A DNA stretch of 13,006 nt from JBFMFH01 sp040752275 (GTDB lineage Bacteria > Acidobacteriota > Vicinamibacteria > Vicinamibacterales > JAKQTR01): positions 1 through 13,006 of the forward strand of contig JBFMFH010000093.1 in assembly GCA_040752275.1 (NCBI GenBank). Reading direction: 5' to 3'. The notes under the pieces are model-generated. The model did no database searches. It saw only the letters and a program-made list of their open reading frames with translations, and was not told the origin of the DNA. Below are positions 6,630 to 12,999 of the stretch, piece after piece (position 1 is the first letter of the stretch; each line of letters opens with the position of its first letter). The translations under genes and the position numbers were made by a program.

Positions 6630-7849
6630 CGGTGCCGCCCTCGAAGCTCGGCCTCGACTTCCTCGAGGCTGACGCCACGGGCCTCCAGCAGGACCAACGT
6701 GTGGTAAAGGAGATCGGCTGCCTCCCAGACCACGTCGGCACGCGTCTCGGCGCTGCACATCTCAGCCGCCTCCTCCGTGACCTTCTCCCGCACGAGCGCG
6801 CCGTCGTTCAGCAGCCGCGCCGTCCACGACCGTGCCGGATCGTGGCCCCCGCGTGAACCGATGATACCTGTGAGGGTCCCGAGGGTGAAGGCCCCGGGAT
6901 CTCCGAAGCACGTCGGGCGGTGCGTGTGGCACGCCGGGCCCTGCTGCTCGACGATGAACAGGAGCGCGTCGGCATCGCAGTCGTACCGGACGCCGAGGAG
7001 TGCCTGGGTATGGCCCGATTCGTCCCCCTTGCGCCAAAGCACGTGCCGGCTGCGCGACCAGTACACGCCACGGCGGAGCGCGAGCGCCTCTCTCATCGAC
7101 TCCCGGGTGCTCCACCCCAGCATGAGCACCCGGCCGTCCTGAGCCTGCGCGATCGTGGGGATGGGGCCAGACTCGAACCCGGGAAGATCGAGAAGCGCCT
7201 CGTCGAGCGAGAGCCGGCCCGTGTAGAGGGCCATGCCGACCTGGACGTCGCACCCGAGGTCCTCGACCGCGCGGACGTCGGAGAGATCCCGCACGCCGCC
7301 GGCTACCGTGACCGGGACCCTCACCCGGTCCGTCAGGGTCCGGACCCCTTCGAGCGGCACCCCGCTGAGCGTGCCCTCGACGTCAACCTGCGTGAAGAGA
7401 AACCCGCTGCACAGCGGCTCGAGGCGGCGCGCGCGCTCGAGGACCGGCTCGCCCGTGTCGCCCGTCCAGCCGCGATCCGTCACGGTCCCGCCGCGCGCAT
7501 CGAGTGCCACGTGCAACCATTCCCGCGGGAAGCGGCTGAGAAACTCCGGGGTCGCCGCTGTCCCAATGACGACTCGCGTGGCGCCCGCCTTGATGAGATC
7601 GACGACATCCTCCTCGGTTCGTATCCCGCCCCCCACGCGGCACCTGGCGTGCCGGCATAGCTCGCGCACCAGGTGGCGGTTGCTCCCGCTTCCGAGTGCC
7701 GCATCGAGATCGACGACGGCAATCTCCCCGTAGAACGCGAAACGCCTCGCCAGATCCACCGGTGACTCATCTGCCGTCAGCACGTGCTCCCGCCCGCGGC
7801 GGAGCTGGACGGCCCGCCCGCCCATCACGTCGATGCTGGGGACGATCAC
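6626..7849 (-). CDS. hisA: Trifunctional HisA-HisI-HisE fusion: ProFAR isomerase + PRA-CH + PRA-PH
   Basis: 407 aa, three domains in one frame. HisA (1 to about 225) is a (beta-alpha)8 barrel with D7 in SIDVMGG, VGGGIR (72-77), D117 in LDARGG and VAGGV (182-186). PRA cyclohydrolase HisI (about 228-325) has YWSRSRH-LWRKG (263-275), metal-binding DCDAD (290-294) and the Zn cysteines C291, C307 and C314. PRA-ATP pyrophosphohydrolase HisE (about 326-407) has VREKVTEEAAE (353-363) and EAADLLYHTLVLL (376-388). Together they carry out steps 2, 3 and 4, turning PR-ATP into PRFAR. HisI-HisE fusions are common; HisA joined to HisIE is unusual. At 156-159 it reads DVEG where many HisA proteins have a DRDG-like segment. 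The start is GTG at 7849, overlapping the hisH-hisF stop (GTGA), with GGAGG (7857-7861) 7 nt upstream. Confidence 0.95.
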   Translation of the reverse strand: MIVPSIDVMGGRAVQLRRGREHVLTADESPVDLARRFAFYGEIAVVDLDAALGSGSNRHLVRELCRHARCRVGGGIRTEEDVVDLIKAGATRVVIGTAATPEFLSRFPREWLHVALDARGGTVTDRGWTGDTGEPVLERARRLEPLCSGFLFTQVDVEGTLSGVPLEGVRTLTDRVRVPVTVAGGVRDLSDVRAVEDLGCDVQVGMALYTGRLSLDEALLDLPGFESGPIPTIAQAQDGRVLMLGWSTRESMREALALRRGVYWSRSRHVLWRKGDESGHTQALLGVRYDCDADALLFIVEQQGPACHTHRPTCFGDPGAFTLGTLTGIIGSRGGHDPARSWTARLLNDGALVREKVTEEAAEMCSAETRADVVWEAADLLYHTLVLLEARGVSLEEVEAELRGRHR

Positions 7850-9294
7850 AGCCGCACCTCCAGACCCGCGTCGCGGAGTGCCAGCTTGGCAGCCCGAATC
7901 GTGATGTCGCCATCGTGGAAGATCGACGCGGCCAGCACCGCGTCAGCCCCTCCATCCCGGAGGGCCCTGACCAGGTCGCCGGTCACGCCCGCACCGCCCG
8001 AGGCGATGACGGGCACTGATACCGCCCTCGCCACCGCGCGGGTGAGCGGCACGTCGTAGCCGCCCCGCGTGCCGTCCGCATCCATCGCGTTGAGCAGAAT
8101 CTCACCGGCCCCGAGTCGCGCCACGTGCCGGGCGAACTGCACAGCGTCGAGGCCGGTCCCCCGTGTGCCACCGTGTGTGGTCACCTCGGCCCACGAGCCG
8201 CGCCAGCGCGCGTCGATCGAGACGATGATGAACTGGCGGCCGAAGCGCTCCGACGCCAGGCGCACGAGGTCGGGGGTCTCGACGGCCGCCGTGCCGAGCG
8301 AGACACGGTCGGCGCCCGCCAGCAGGAGCTGGCGCATCTCCTCGAGGGTGCGAATACCTCCTCCGACGGTGAACGGGACGCGCAACTCGGCCGCCACACG
8401 CGACACGAGACCGTACAGGGGCCGGCGCTCCTCCTGGGAGGCCGAGACGTCGAGCAGACACACCTCGTCGGCGCCATCGTCGCCGTACGCCCGCGCGCGT
8501 TCGACGGGATCGCCGGCATCCCTGAGGTCCTTGAAGCGGATGCCCTTGACGACTCGGCCGCCCCTGATGTCCAGACAGGGGATCACGCGGTGCGGCCGGC
8601 CGCGCTCGATCGAGGTGGGCTGGCCGGCCCACCCATCCTCCGCAACGGCCGATGACCTGGTGCCTGTCGATGACACGCGAGCCTCATCGGGCCCGTGCCC
8701 GTCCCGGACGAGAGCGCCGAGCAGTGCGCCGCCCTCGTGTCCGCTCTTCTCGGGATGGAACTGCAGGCCTCGTACCGCGCCCGACTCGACGGCCGCCGTG
8801 AAGGGAACCGGACTGGGGGTGAGGGCCACTGCAGCGGGATGACCCGGCCTCACGGCAAAGGAGTGCGCGTAGTACGCATGGAACCGTGGGGGAGCGGCAT
8901 GCCAGGCGGAAACCACCGTCGGGCGTACGACAACCGGGGCCCAGCCGATGTGGGGACTGAGCGGAGCGTCGAGCCTGGCCACGCGGCCCGGGATCAGGCC
9001 AAGACCAGCCACGCCGGGATCTTCATCGCTGCCGTCGAACAGCAACTGCATGCCCAGGCAGATTCCGAGAAGCGGGCGTCCCGAGCGCCCCCAGGTGTTG
9101 AGCGCCTCGAATAGCCCGGTCTCCCACAGGCGAGCAACCGCCGGCGCGAAGCGCCCGACCCCCGGGAGCACGATGACACCAACTCGGGAGAGATCCGCGG
9201 GACCCGTCACGCGGCACGTCTCGACGCCGAGGCGGACGAGCGCCGCTTCCACGCTGCGCAGGTTGCCGGCGCCGTAGTCGATGACGCCTATCAT
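7846..9294 (-). CDS. hisHF: Bifunctional imidazole glycerol phosphate synthase, HisH-HisF fusion
   Basis: 482 aa. HisH glutaminase (1 to about 198) has IDYGAGNL (5-12), the oxyanion segment PGVG (44-47), the nucleophile C79 in GICLGMQ, and H180/E182 in FHPEKSG. A linker of about 35 residues rich in Ser, Thr and Gly follows. HisF cyclase (about 234-482) has D242 in LDIRGGRVVKG, VGGGIR (310-315), D361 in SIDAR and the segment LLNAMDADGT. It turns PRFAR plus glutamine into imidazole glycerol phosphate and AICAR. The two parts are separate proteins in most bacteria; the same H-then-F order is fused in yeast and plant HIS7. ATG 9294 is chosen over GTG 9300 because GGAGG lies 7 nt before the ATG but only 1 nt before the GTG. 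The ATG overlaps the hisB stop as ATGA. Confidence 0.96.
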   Translation of the reverse strand: MIGVIDYGAGNLRSVEAALVRLGVETCRVTGPADLSRVGVIVLPGVGRFAPAVARLWETGLFEALNTWGRSGRPLLGICLGMQLLFDGSDEDPGVAGLGLIPGRVARLDAPLSPHIGWAPVVVRPTVVSAWHAAPPRFHAYYAHSFAVRPGHPAAVALTPSPVPFTAAVESGAVRGLQFHPEKSGHEGGALLGALVRDGHGPDEARVSSTGTRSSAVAEDGWAGQPTSIERGRPHRVIPCLDIRGGRVVKGIRFKDLRDAGDPVERARAYGDDGADEVCLLDVSASQEERRPLYGLVSRVAAELRVPFTVGGGIRTLEEMRQLLLAGADRVSLGTAAVETPDLVRLASERFGRQFIIVSIDARWRGSWAEVTTHGGTRGTGLDAVQFARHVARLGAGEILLNAMDADGTRGGYDVPLTRAVARAVSVPVIASGGAGVTGDLVRALRDGGADAVLAASIFHDGDITIRAAKLALRDAGLEVRL

Positions 9295-9938
9295 CGCCAC
9301 GCCTCCAGCAGCCCCTTCGTGCTGGGAGCGAACTCCCGGTAGCGTCCGTCTCGGGCGACGGCGAGTTTCAGGGCCTTGCCGACCGCCTTGAAGAGCGCCT
9401 CAGCCGCGTGATGGTCGTTGCGCTGGTAGCGCAGGACAACGTGCAGGTCGGCGCCGAGACCGCGCACCAGACCCCGGAAGAACTCGGGAAGGAGATCCGC
9501 GTCCAGGTCGCCTACACGTGTCCGGCGAAAGGCGGCGCGCCACATCAGTGCGGGACGGCCCGAGAGGTCGATGGCCGCCAGCGCAAGTGCGTCCTCCATC
9601 GGAAACGCAAAGAAGCCGGTGCGCTCGATCCCCCGGCGAGTGCCAAGCGCCTGGGCGATTGCCTGGCCGAGCACGATTCCGCAGTCCTCGACGAGATGAT
9701 GCTGGTCGACATGGAGGTCTCCCTTTGCCTTGAGATCGAGATCGAAGCCCGCGTGCAGCGCGAGAGCCGAGATCACGTGATCGAGGAAGCCGACGCCCGT
9801 CACTGCCGACACCTCGCCGCGTCCGTCGAGGCGGAGACGAAGCGCGATATCGGTTTCGCGGGTCTTGCGCGACAGTCGGGCCGTGCGAGCCGGCGACCGC
9901 CGGCGGAGGGGTCGTTCGGGCCTCGCGTCTCGCGTCAT
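9291..9938 (-). CDS. hisB: Imidazoleglycerol-phosphate dehydratase (monofunctional HisB)
   Basis: 215 aa. It dehydrates imidazole glycerol phosphate to imidazole acetol phosphate (step 6). The IGPD fold signatures are complete: RKTRETDI (24-31), GFLDH (50-54), the metal-binding DQHHLVEDCG (78-87), RNDHHAAEALFKA (173-185) and STKG (206-209). It lacks the N-terminal histidinol-phosphatase domain of E. coli HisB; instead there are about 16 Arg-rich residues before the conserved ARTARLSRKT. ATG 9938 overlaps the hisC stop (ATGA), with AGGA 8 nt upstream. The C-terminal codons contain the ribosome site of the next gene, so the genes are tightly coupled. Confidence 0.96.
   Translation of the reverse strand: MTRDARPERPLRRRSPARTARLSRKTRETDIALRLRLDGRGEVSAVTGVGFLDHVISALALHAGFDLDLKAKGDLHVDQHHLVEDCGIVLGQAIAQALGTRRGIERTGFFAFPMEDALALAAIDLSGRPALMWRAAFRRTRVGDLDADLLPEFFRGLVRGLGADLHVVLRYQRNDHHAAEALFKAVGKALKLAVARDGRYREFAPSTKGLLEAWR
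9302..9306 (-). promoter_or_regulatory. Ribosome binding site that fixes the hisH-hisF start
   Basis: GGAGG on the minus strand sits inside the last codons of hisB. Its spacing is 7 nt to ATG 9294 and 1 nt to the alternative GTG 9300, so the ATG is the functional start. Confidence 0.75.
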
Positions 9939-11023
9939 GCCAGCGTCCTTTCTGGGTATCCGACCGCATCAAGCACCCTCGCGAGTTCCTCCAGGCACCG
10001 CTCCGTGTCTTCCCGCGTGCCGATGCCGATCCGCAGCGTGCCCTCGAGGAGGGGGTGCTCGCTTCGGTCCCGGACGAGCACCCCGCGGGCCTGGAGCTGC
10101 TGGCGGATCTGCGGCGCGGCCTGTCCGAAGCGCGCGATCACGAAGTTCGCCTCGCTCGGATAGCTCGGCACACCGAGCCGCCCGAGACCATCGCGTAGCC
10201 GGCTGCGGGACTCACGAACCTCCGTCGCGTACGACTCAGCCCAGTCGGGGTCCTCGAGCGCGGCCTCAACAGCGATGACCGCCAGCGAATTGACGGCGTA
10301 CGGCGATCGCATCCGCGACAGCCACGCGATGGTGTCGCGATGGCCGGCCAGCAGGCCGATGCGCAGTCCCGCCAGTCCGAAGGCCTTCGAGAAGGTCCGC
10401 GCGACCAGCACGTTCGGCTGGCGCGCCAGCAGGGGCAATGCCGTCCGCCCGGCGAACTCGGCGTACGCTTCGTCGACCAGCACCAGTGTCTCGGGTCGAT
10501 CCCCGGCAGTCTCCTCGACGAAGCCTTCGGGCACGGCGGCGCCTGTCGGGTTGTGCGGATCGCCGATGATCACCAGTCTCGCACCAGCGGCCAAGGTGGT
10601 TCGTACCCCCCTGGCCGGGAAGCTCAGGTCGTCCTCGACGGTGACCGGCAGAAGCTCCGCCCCCGCCAGCGTGGCGTAGAAGCGGTACATGGCGTAGCCC
10701 GGTTCGAGGAGCAGGACTCGTTCGCCCGCCTGGACGAAGCCGTCGCACACGAGCCGAATGCCCTCGTCGGCCCCCGATGTCAGCACGAAGTCGACATCGT
10801 CACCAAAGGCGAAGTGGCGCGTGACGGCGGCGCGCGCGGCACGTTCGTCCGGATAGAGAGCCAGGTCCTCGCCGGTGACGGCGGACACCCTTGCGAGCAC
10901 GTGCGGACTCGGCCCGATCGTGTGCTCGTTGAAGTCCAGCCGGAGCAACCCGCGCCGGCCCGCGGTACAGACCGTGTACGGTTCGAGCCGCCGGACATCT
11001 GGGACGGGAGTCGGAGCGCTCAC
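9935..11023 (-). CDS. hisC: Histidinol-phosphate aminotransferase
   Basis: 362 aa, a fold-type I PLP aminotransferase that converts imidazole acetol phosphate and glutamate to histidinol phosphate (step 7). Visible motifs are LRLDFNEHTIGPSP (27-40), PHNPTG (156-161), VDEAYAEF (183-190), the PLP lysine K213 in TFSKAFGLAGLRIG, and LRIGIGT (330-336) with the substrate-carboxylate Arg331. The start is GTG at 11023, which overlaps the hisG stop as GTGA, with an AGGTG ribosome site about 5 nt upstream. Family members can act on other imidazole or aromatic acids, but the operon position makes HisC secure. Confidence 0.96.
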   Translation of the reverse strand: MSAPTPVPDVRRLEPYTVCTAGRRGLLRLDFNEHTIGPSPHVLARVSAVTGEDLALYPDERAARAAVTRHFAFGDDVDFVLTSGADEGIRLVCDGFVQAGERVLLLEPGYAMYRFYATLAGAELLPVTVEDDLSFPARGVRTTLAAGARLVIIGDPHNPTGAAVPEGFVEETAGDRPETLVLVDEAYAEFAGRTALPLLARQPNVLVARTFSKAFGLAGLRIGLLAGHRDTIAWLSRMRSPYAVNSLAVIAVEAALEDPDWAESYATEVRESRSRLRDGLGRLGVPSYPSEANFVIARFGQAAPQIRQQLQARGVLVRDRSEHPLLEGTLRIGIGTREDTERCLEELARVLDAVGYPERTLA

Positions 11024-11880
11024 GGGATCACCTGCTCGAGCGCGTAGGCAATCAGATCGCTCGCCCCGACCGCTCGCAGATCGGTGATGACTCGTGGAAG
11101 CTGCGAGCGCAAGACGGCAGCCTTCACCGCGAAGCCCTGCCCGCCGAAGAGGGGCTGGATGGTCGGCGACTTCATGGCCGGCAGGAGGGCGACGACGGCG
11201 TCAAGACGATCGGTCGGCACATTGACTTCCACCAGGACCCGCGTGCGTGCGTCGAGGACCGCGCGCAGCAGCATCCCCAGGGCTTCGATCCGCCCGCGTT
11301 TGCCCGGGTCGTCGAAGGCGCGCGTCGATGCCACGAACCTGGTCGACGAGGAGAGCACGTCGGCGACGATTTCGAGACGGTTCTCGCGCAGTGTCGTGCC
11401 GGTGGCCGTCAGGTCGAGGACGAGGTCGGCGTCTTCGGGCGGGAAGACCTCGGTCGCGCCGAAGGTGCGGATGAAGACAAATGGCCATCCCCGCGCGGTG
11501 ACGAACCGCGTGGCCAGCGCCTCGAATTCAGACGCGACAACCACGGGACGCCCGAGCGATCCCAGCCTGGCGCCGAGCCCCTCCGGCGCGGCCGCAACGA
11601 GCGTGACCGGGTCCAGGCCCGTGTCGAGCACCTCGATGACCTCGGCCCCGGTCTCGACGAGCCAGTCGTAGCCGGTGAAGCCGCAGTCGTGCGCGCCAAG
11701 CTCGATGAGCCTGGGGATGTTCTGCGGCTTGAGATACTTCGCCTCGACCGTCGGGTCCGACACCCACGGCCGATACGAGCGGCCGTTGCTCTGGATGCGC
11801 AGTCCCGCGTCGGCCAGCAGCGCCAACGTCTGTTCCATGATGCGGCCCTTGGGCAGGGCCAGCGTCAGATTCGTTTCCAC
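11020..11880 (-). CDS. hisG: ATP phosphoribosyltransferase, long form with regulatory domain
   Basis: 286 aa. It catalyses the first committed step, joining ATP and PRPP to make phosphoribosyl-ATP. LALPKGRI (7-14) opens the catalytic part, and the PRPP loop is DLTATGTTLREN (156-167). Residues about 210-286 are the C-terminal ACT-like domain (VNVPTDRLDAVVALLPAMKSP, shortened here to VNVPTDRLDAVV at 219-230). The long form is normally a homohexamer inhibited by histidine and needs no HisZ; none is seen. The start is GTG at 11880, with GAGGAG (11888-11893) 7 nt upstream. It is the first structural gene of the operon and is preceded by a 277-nt leader. The next gene, hisC, overlaps its stop by 4 bp. 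Confidence 0.96.
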   Translation of the reverse strand: METNLTLALPKGRIMEQTLALLADAGLRIQSNGRSYRPWVSDPTVEAKYLKPQNIPRLIELGAHDCGFTGYDWLVETGAEVIEVLDTGLDPVTLVAAAPEGLGARLGSLGRPVVVASEFEALATRFVTARGWPFVFIRTFGATEVFPPEDADLVLDLTATGTTLRENRLEIVADVLSSSTRFVASTRAFDDPGKRGRIEALGMLLRAVLDARTRVLVEVNVPTDRLDAVVALLPAMKSPTIQPLFGGQGFAVKAAVLRSQLPRVITDLRAVGASDLIAYALEQVIP

Positions 11881-12031
11881 GTCTCCGCTCCTCGTGCCGC
11901 CCGATCAGCCCGCCGAGCGTGGCGCTGAGGTCCCTGGCCTCGACCCGGTCGCGGGATCATCCACAACGCGTCGTGGCGCAACATCTCAACCTCGCCCCCG
12001 AGGCTGTCGCCGTGTAGGTGTTCTGGAGTCG

Positions 12032-12097
12032 TGCGTCCGAGCGGAGGAACTACCGCGGGCGGCGGCCGGCCGGCATCCTCGATGCGCGGACGCATCG
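12032..12097 (-). promoter_or_regulatory. Mutually exclusive hairpins after the His codons (possible attenuator core)
   Basis: On the minus-strand RNA, hairpin 1 pairs CGATGCG (12097-12091) with CGCATCG (12086-12080) around a UCCG loop, a perfect 7-bp stem starting one base after the last His codon. Hairpin 2 pairs TGCGTCCG (12094-12087) with CGGACGCA (12039-12032), a perfect 8-bp stem that uses the 5' arm and loop of hairpin 1. Only one can form at a time. Further weak hairpins lie at 11990-12003, 11961-11976 and 11905-11928. None is followed by a U tract, so the downstream switch (Rho-dependent termination, or access to the hisG ribosome site) is unclear. Confidence 0.4.
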
Positions 12098-12157
12098 ATG
12101 GGCGTGACGCTGCCCGTGGTGCCGGGTGGACGAGTGGGCGCGAGACGCGACCGCCAT
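12050..12157 (-). CDS. Candidate His-rich leader peptide ahead of hisG (hisL-like)
   Basis: 35 codons from ATG 12157 to TAG 12050. The peptide has His at positions 8, 13, 14, 18 and 20, four of them within RHHGQRHAH. A His-codon cluster in a short ORF 169 nt before hisG is the hallmark of ribosome-mediated attenuation of his operons (HisL in enteric bacteria). A promoter ends 6 nt before the ATG, so the message could start at the ATG itself (leaderless). Only a poor GAAGA precedes it. Against it: the remaining residues are Arg, Ala and Pro, as in any random frame of this base composition, and the cluster is far weaker than the run of seven His in enteric HisL. Not recognisable as a known protein. 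Confidence 0.4.
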   Translation of the reverse strand: MAVASRAHSSTRHHGQRHAHRCVRASRMPAGRRPR

Positions 12158-12163
12158 GTCTTC

Positions 12164-12193
12164 AGGCTACGGGCAGGTGAGGCAGGTTGTCAA
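12164..12193 (-). promoter_or_regulatory. Probable sigma70-type promoter of the his operon
   Basis: On the minus strand, a perfect TTGACA (12188-12193) is followed after 18 bp by TAGCCT (12164-12169), a TANNNT-type -10. The predicted start lies at or next to 12157, the A of the leader ATG. The promoter begins 12 bp after the stop of the HTH-membrane gene, so the his genes have their own promoter even if some read-through occurs. Confidence 0.5.
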
Positions 12194-12204
12194 GCCACGC
12201 CGCG

Positions 12205-12639
12205 TCACAAGGGGTCCAGCACGTGCCAGATGCACGATCCCATCACGACGATGAGCAGGGTGACCAGGGATCCCAGAACCGCGGTGAACCAGGGCCGGGC
12301 GATCAGCCTGGGCGACTGCTGCCCGGGTACGCCGTTGCCCGGCGGCGCGGCCATCTCAGCATCCTCGCTGGTCACGTCGTCGTCCTGGCCGTTGTGGTCC
12401 TCGGCTGTGCGTGCCCTGGTGGCGGCCGCGCCCTCGAGCCACTCGTCCACCTCTCCGACGAAAGCGAAGACCGATTCGGAGCGCCCGCCTCTGGCAGGGA
12501 GCCGGCGGACCGGCAGTTCGTGCTCCTTCTCCCAACGCTGGGCCGTACGGGTGCCCCGGCCCAGATACTGGGCGATCTCCTTCCATCCGCTGAGTCGCCG
12601 GAATCCTCCGGACACCGGGGTGGGTTGTGTCTCGCTCAT
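12205..12639 (-). CDS. Small helix-turn-helix protein with C-terminal membrane anchor
   Basis: 144 aa. Residues about 16-70 form an excisionase/MerR-like winged helix: SGWKEIAQYLGRGTRTAQRW (17-36) is the helix-turn-helix, followed by EKEHELPVRRLP and SVFAFVGEVDEWL (56-68). A polar, acidic, Gly/Pro-rich linker (about 71-110) leads to one hydrophobic segment of about 22 residues (117-139) and a five-residue tail. The predicted topology keeps the DNA-binding part in the cytoplasm. Similar HTH modules are very common in Acidobacteriota, often fused to other domains; the target is unknown. ATG 12639 is chosen over GTG 12648, although neither has a clear Shine-Dalgarno. It lies upstream of, and on the same strand as, the his operon, and diverges from a + strand transcription unit at the right edge. 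Confidence 0.85.
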   Translation of the reverse strand: MSETQPTPVSGGFRRLSGWKEIAQYLGRGTRTAQRWEKEHELPVRRLPARGGRSESVFAFVGEVDEWLEGAAATRARTAEDHNGQDDDVTSEDAEMAAPPGNGVPGQQSPRLIARPWFTAVLGSLVTLLIVVMGSCIWHVLDPL

Positions 12640-12669
12640 GCGCGCCACTGTGGTCGCCGGATACCGGTC

Positions 12670-12698
12670 AGCCTAGCGACCGTCCGGGGACTGTGCAA
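12670..12698 (-). promoter_or_regulatory. Possible promoter of the HTH-membrane gene
   Basis: On the minus strand, TTGCAC (12693-12698) and TAGGCT (12670-12675) are separated by 17 bp. The -35 matches consensus at only three positions. The -10 resembles the TAGCCT of the his promoter. It would give a 5' leader of about 25 nt before ATG 12639. Confidence 0.25.
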
Positions 12699-12735
12699 GA
12701 GCATGCCGGCAAGAAGAAGCCGCGTGCAGTCGAGG

Positions 12736-12765
12736 TTGACAGATATGAGATCGTTCTGGTCTAAT
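12736..12765 (+). promoter_or_regulatory. Probable sigma70-type promoter directed to the right edge
   Basis: TTGACA (12736-12741) and TCTAAT (12760-12765, five of six consensus bases) are 18 bp apart on the + strand. The predicted transcript runs about 235 nt before a likely start codon just outside the window. Confidence 0.55.
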
Positions 12766-12783
12766 CCGTCCCCCTCAGACCAG
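12756..12783. promoter_or_regulatory. Inverted repeat over the -10/start region (operator-like)
   Basis: CTGGTCT (12756-12762) and AGACCAG (12777-12783) are perfect 7-bp arms separated by 14 bp. The left arm covers part of the -10 box and the right arm lies just past the expected start, where a bound dimer would block initiation. The divergent HTH protein is a possible but untested binder. Confidence 0.4.
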
Positions 12784-12993
12784 GCCCGGTCCTTCGGTGC
12801 GCGAGTTCGGTCCGGCTCAGGTACGCGTCCGGAGCGCCGTTCCTGCTGGCCGGCGCGGCCCATACGCACGCTATCGGGTTGGCCGCCGCTGGCGGCTGGG
12901 CTAGTGTCCTGGAACCGTGATGCCTTGCAGAAGTCCCGGAGCGCGGCGCCCGGCTGGCAAGGCGCGACGACTGAGCATACTCCCGGTATGTGA

Positions 12994-12999
12994 GGGAGG
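12994..12999 (+). promoter_or_regulatory. Ribosome binding site for a gene starting just beyond the window
   Basis: GGGAGG (12994-12999), extended by AG, ends a few bases before the window edge, so a start codon is expected at or near 13007. CTCCC at 12980-12984 can pair with GGGAG at 12994-12998 and could mask this site; CATAC/GTATG (12976-12980/12986-12990) forms a competing hairpin. Confidence 0.5.

Larger units (their letters stand above)
11881..12204 (-). other. Leader region between the HTH gene and hisG
   Basis: 324 bp without a structural gene. It holds the promoter (12164-12193), the His-rich short ORF (12050-12157), alternative hairpins (12032-12097 and weaker ones nearer hisG) and the hisG ribosome site GAGGAG (11888-11893). 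A second open frame on the same strand, 11865-12095, runs into hisG in another frame. It has no ribosome site or domain and I do not count it as a gene. Confidence 0.7.

Noticed and set aside
4995..6707. A 570-codon + strand open frame opposite hisD-HAD
   Set aside because: Antisense shadow; the minus strand carries every HisD and HAD motif and this frame none.
9291..9938. Bifunctional E. coli-type HisB
   Set aside because: Only the dehydratase domain is present; the 16-residue Arg-rich N-terminus is far too short for a phosphatase domain.
12187..12993. A 268-codon + strand frame opposite the HTH gene
   Set aside because: Low-information composition, no motif, and it lies antisense to a protein with a clear HTH and membrane helix.
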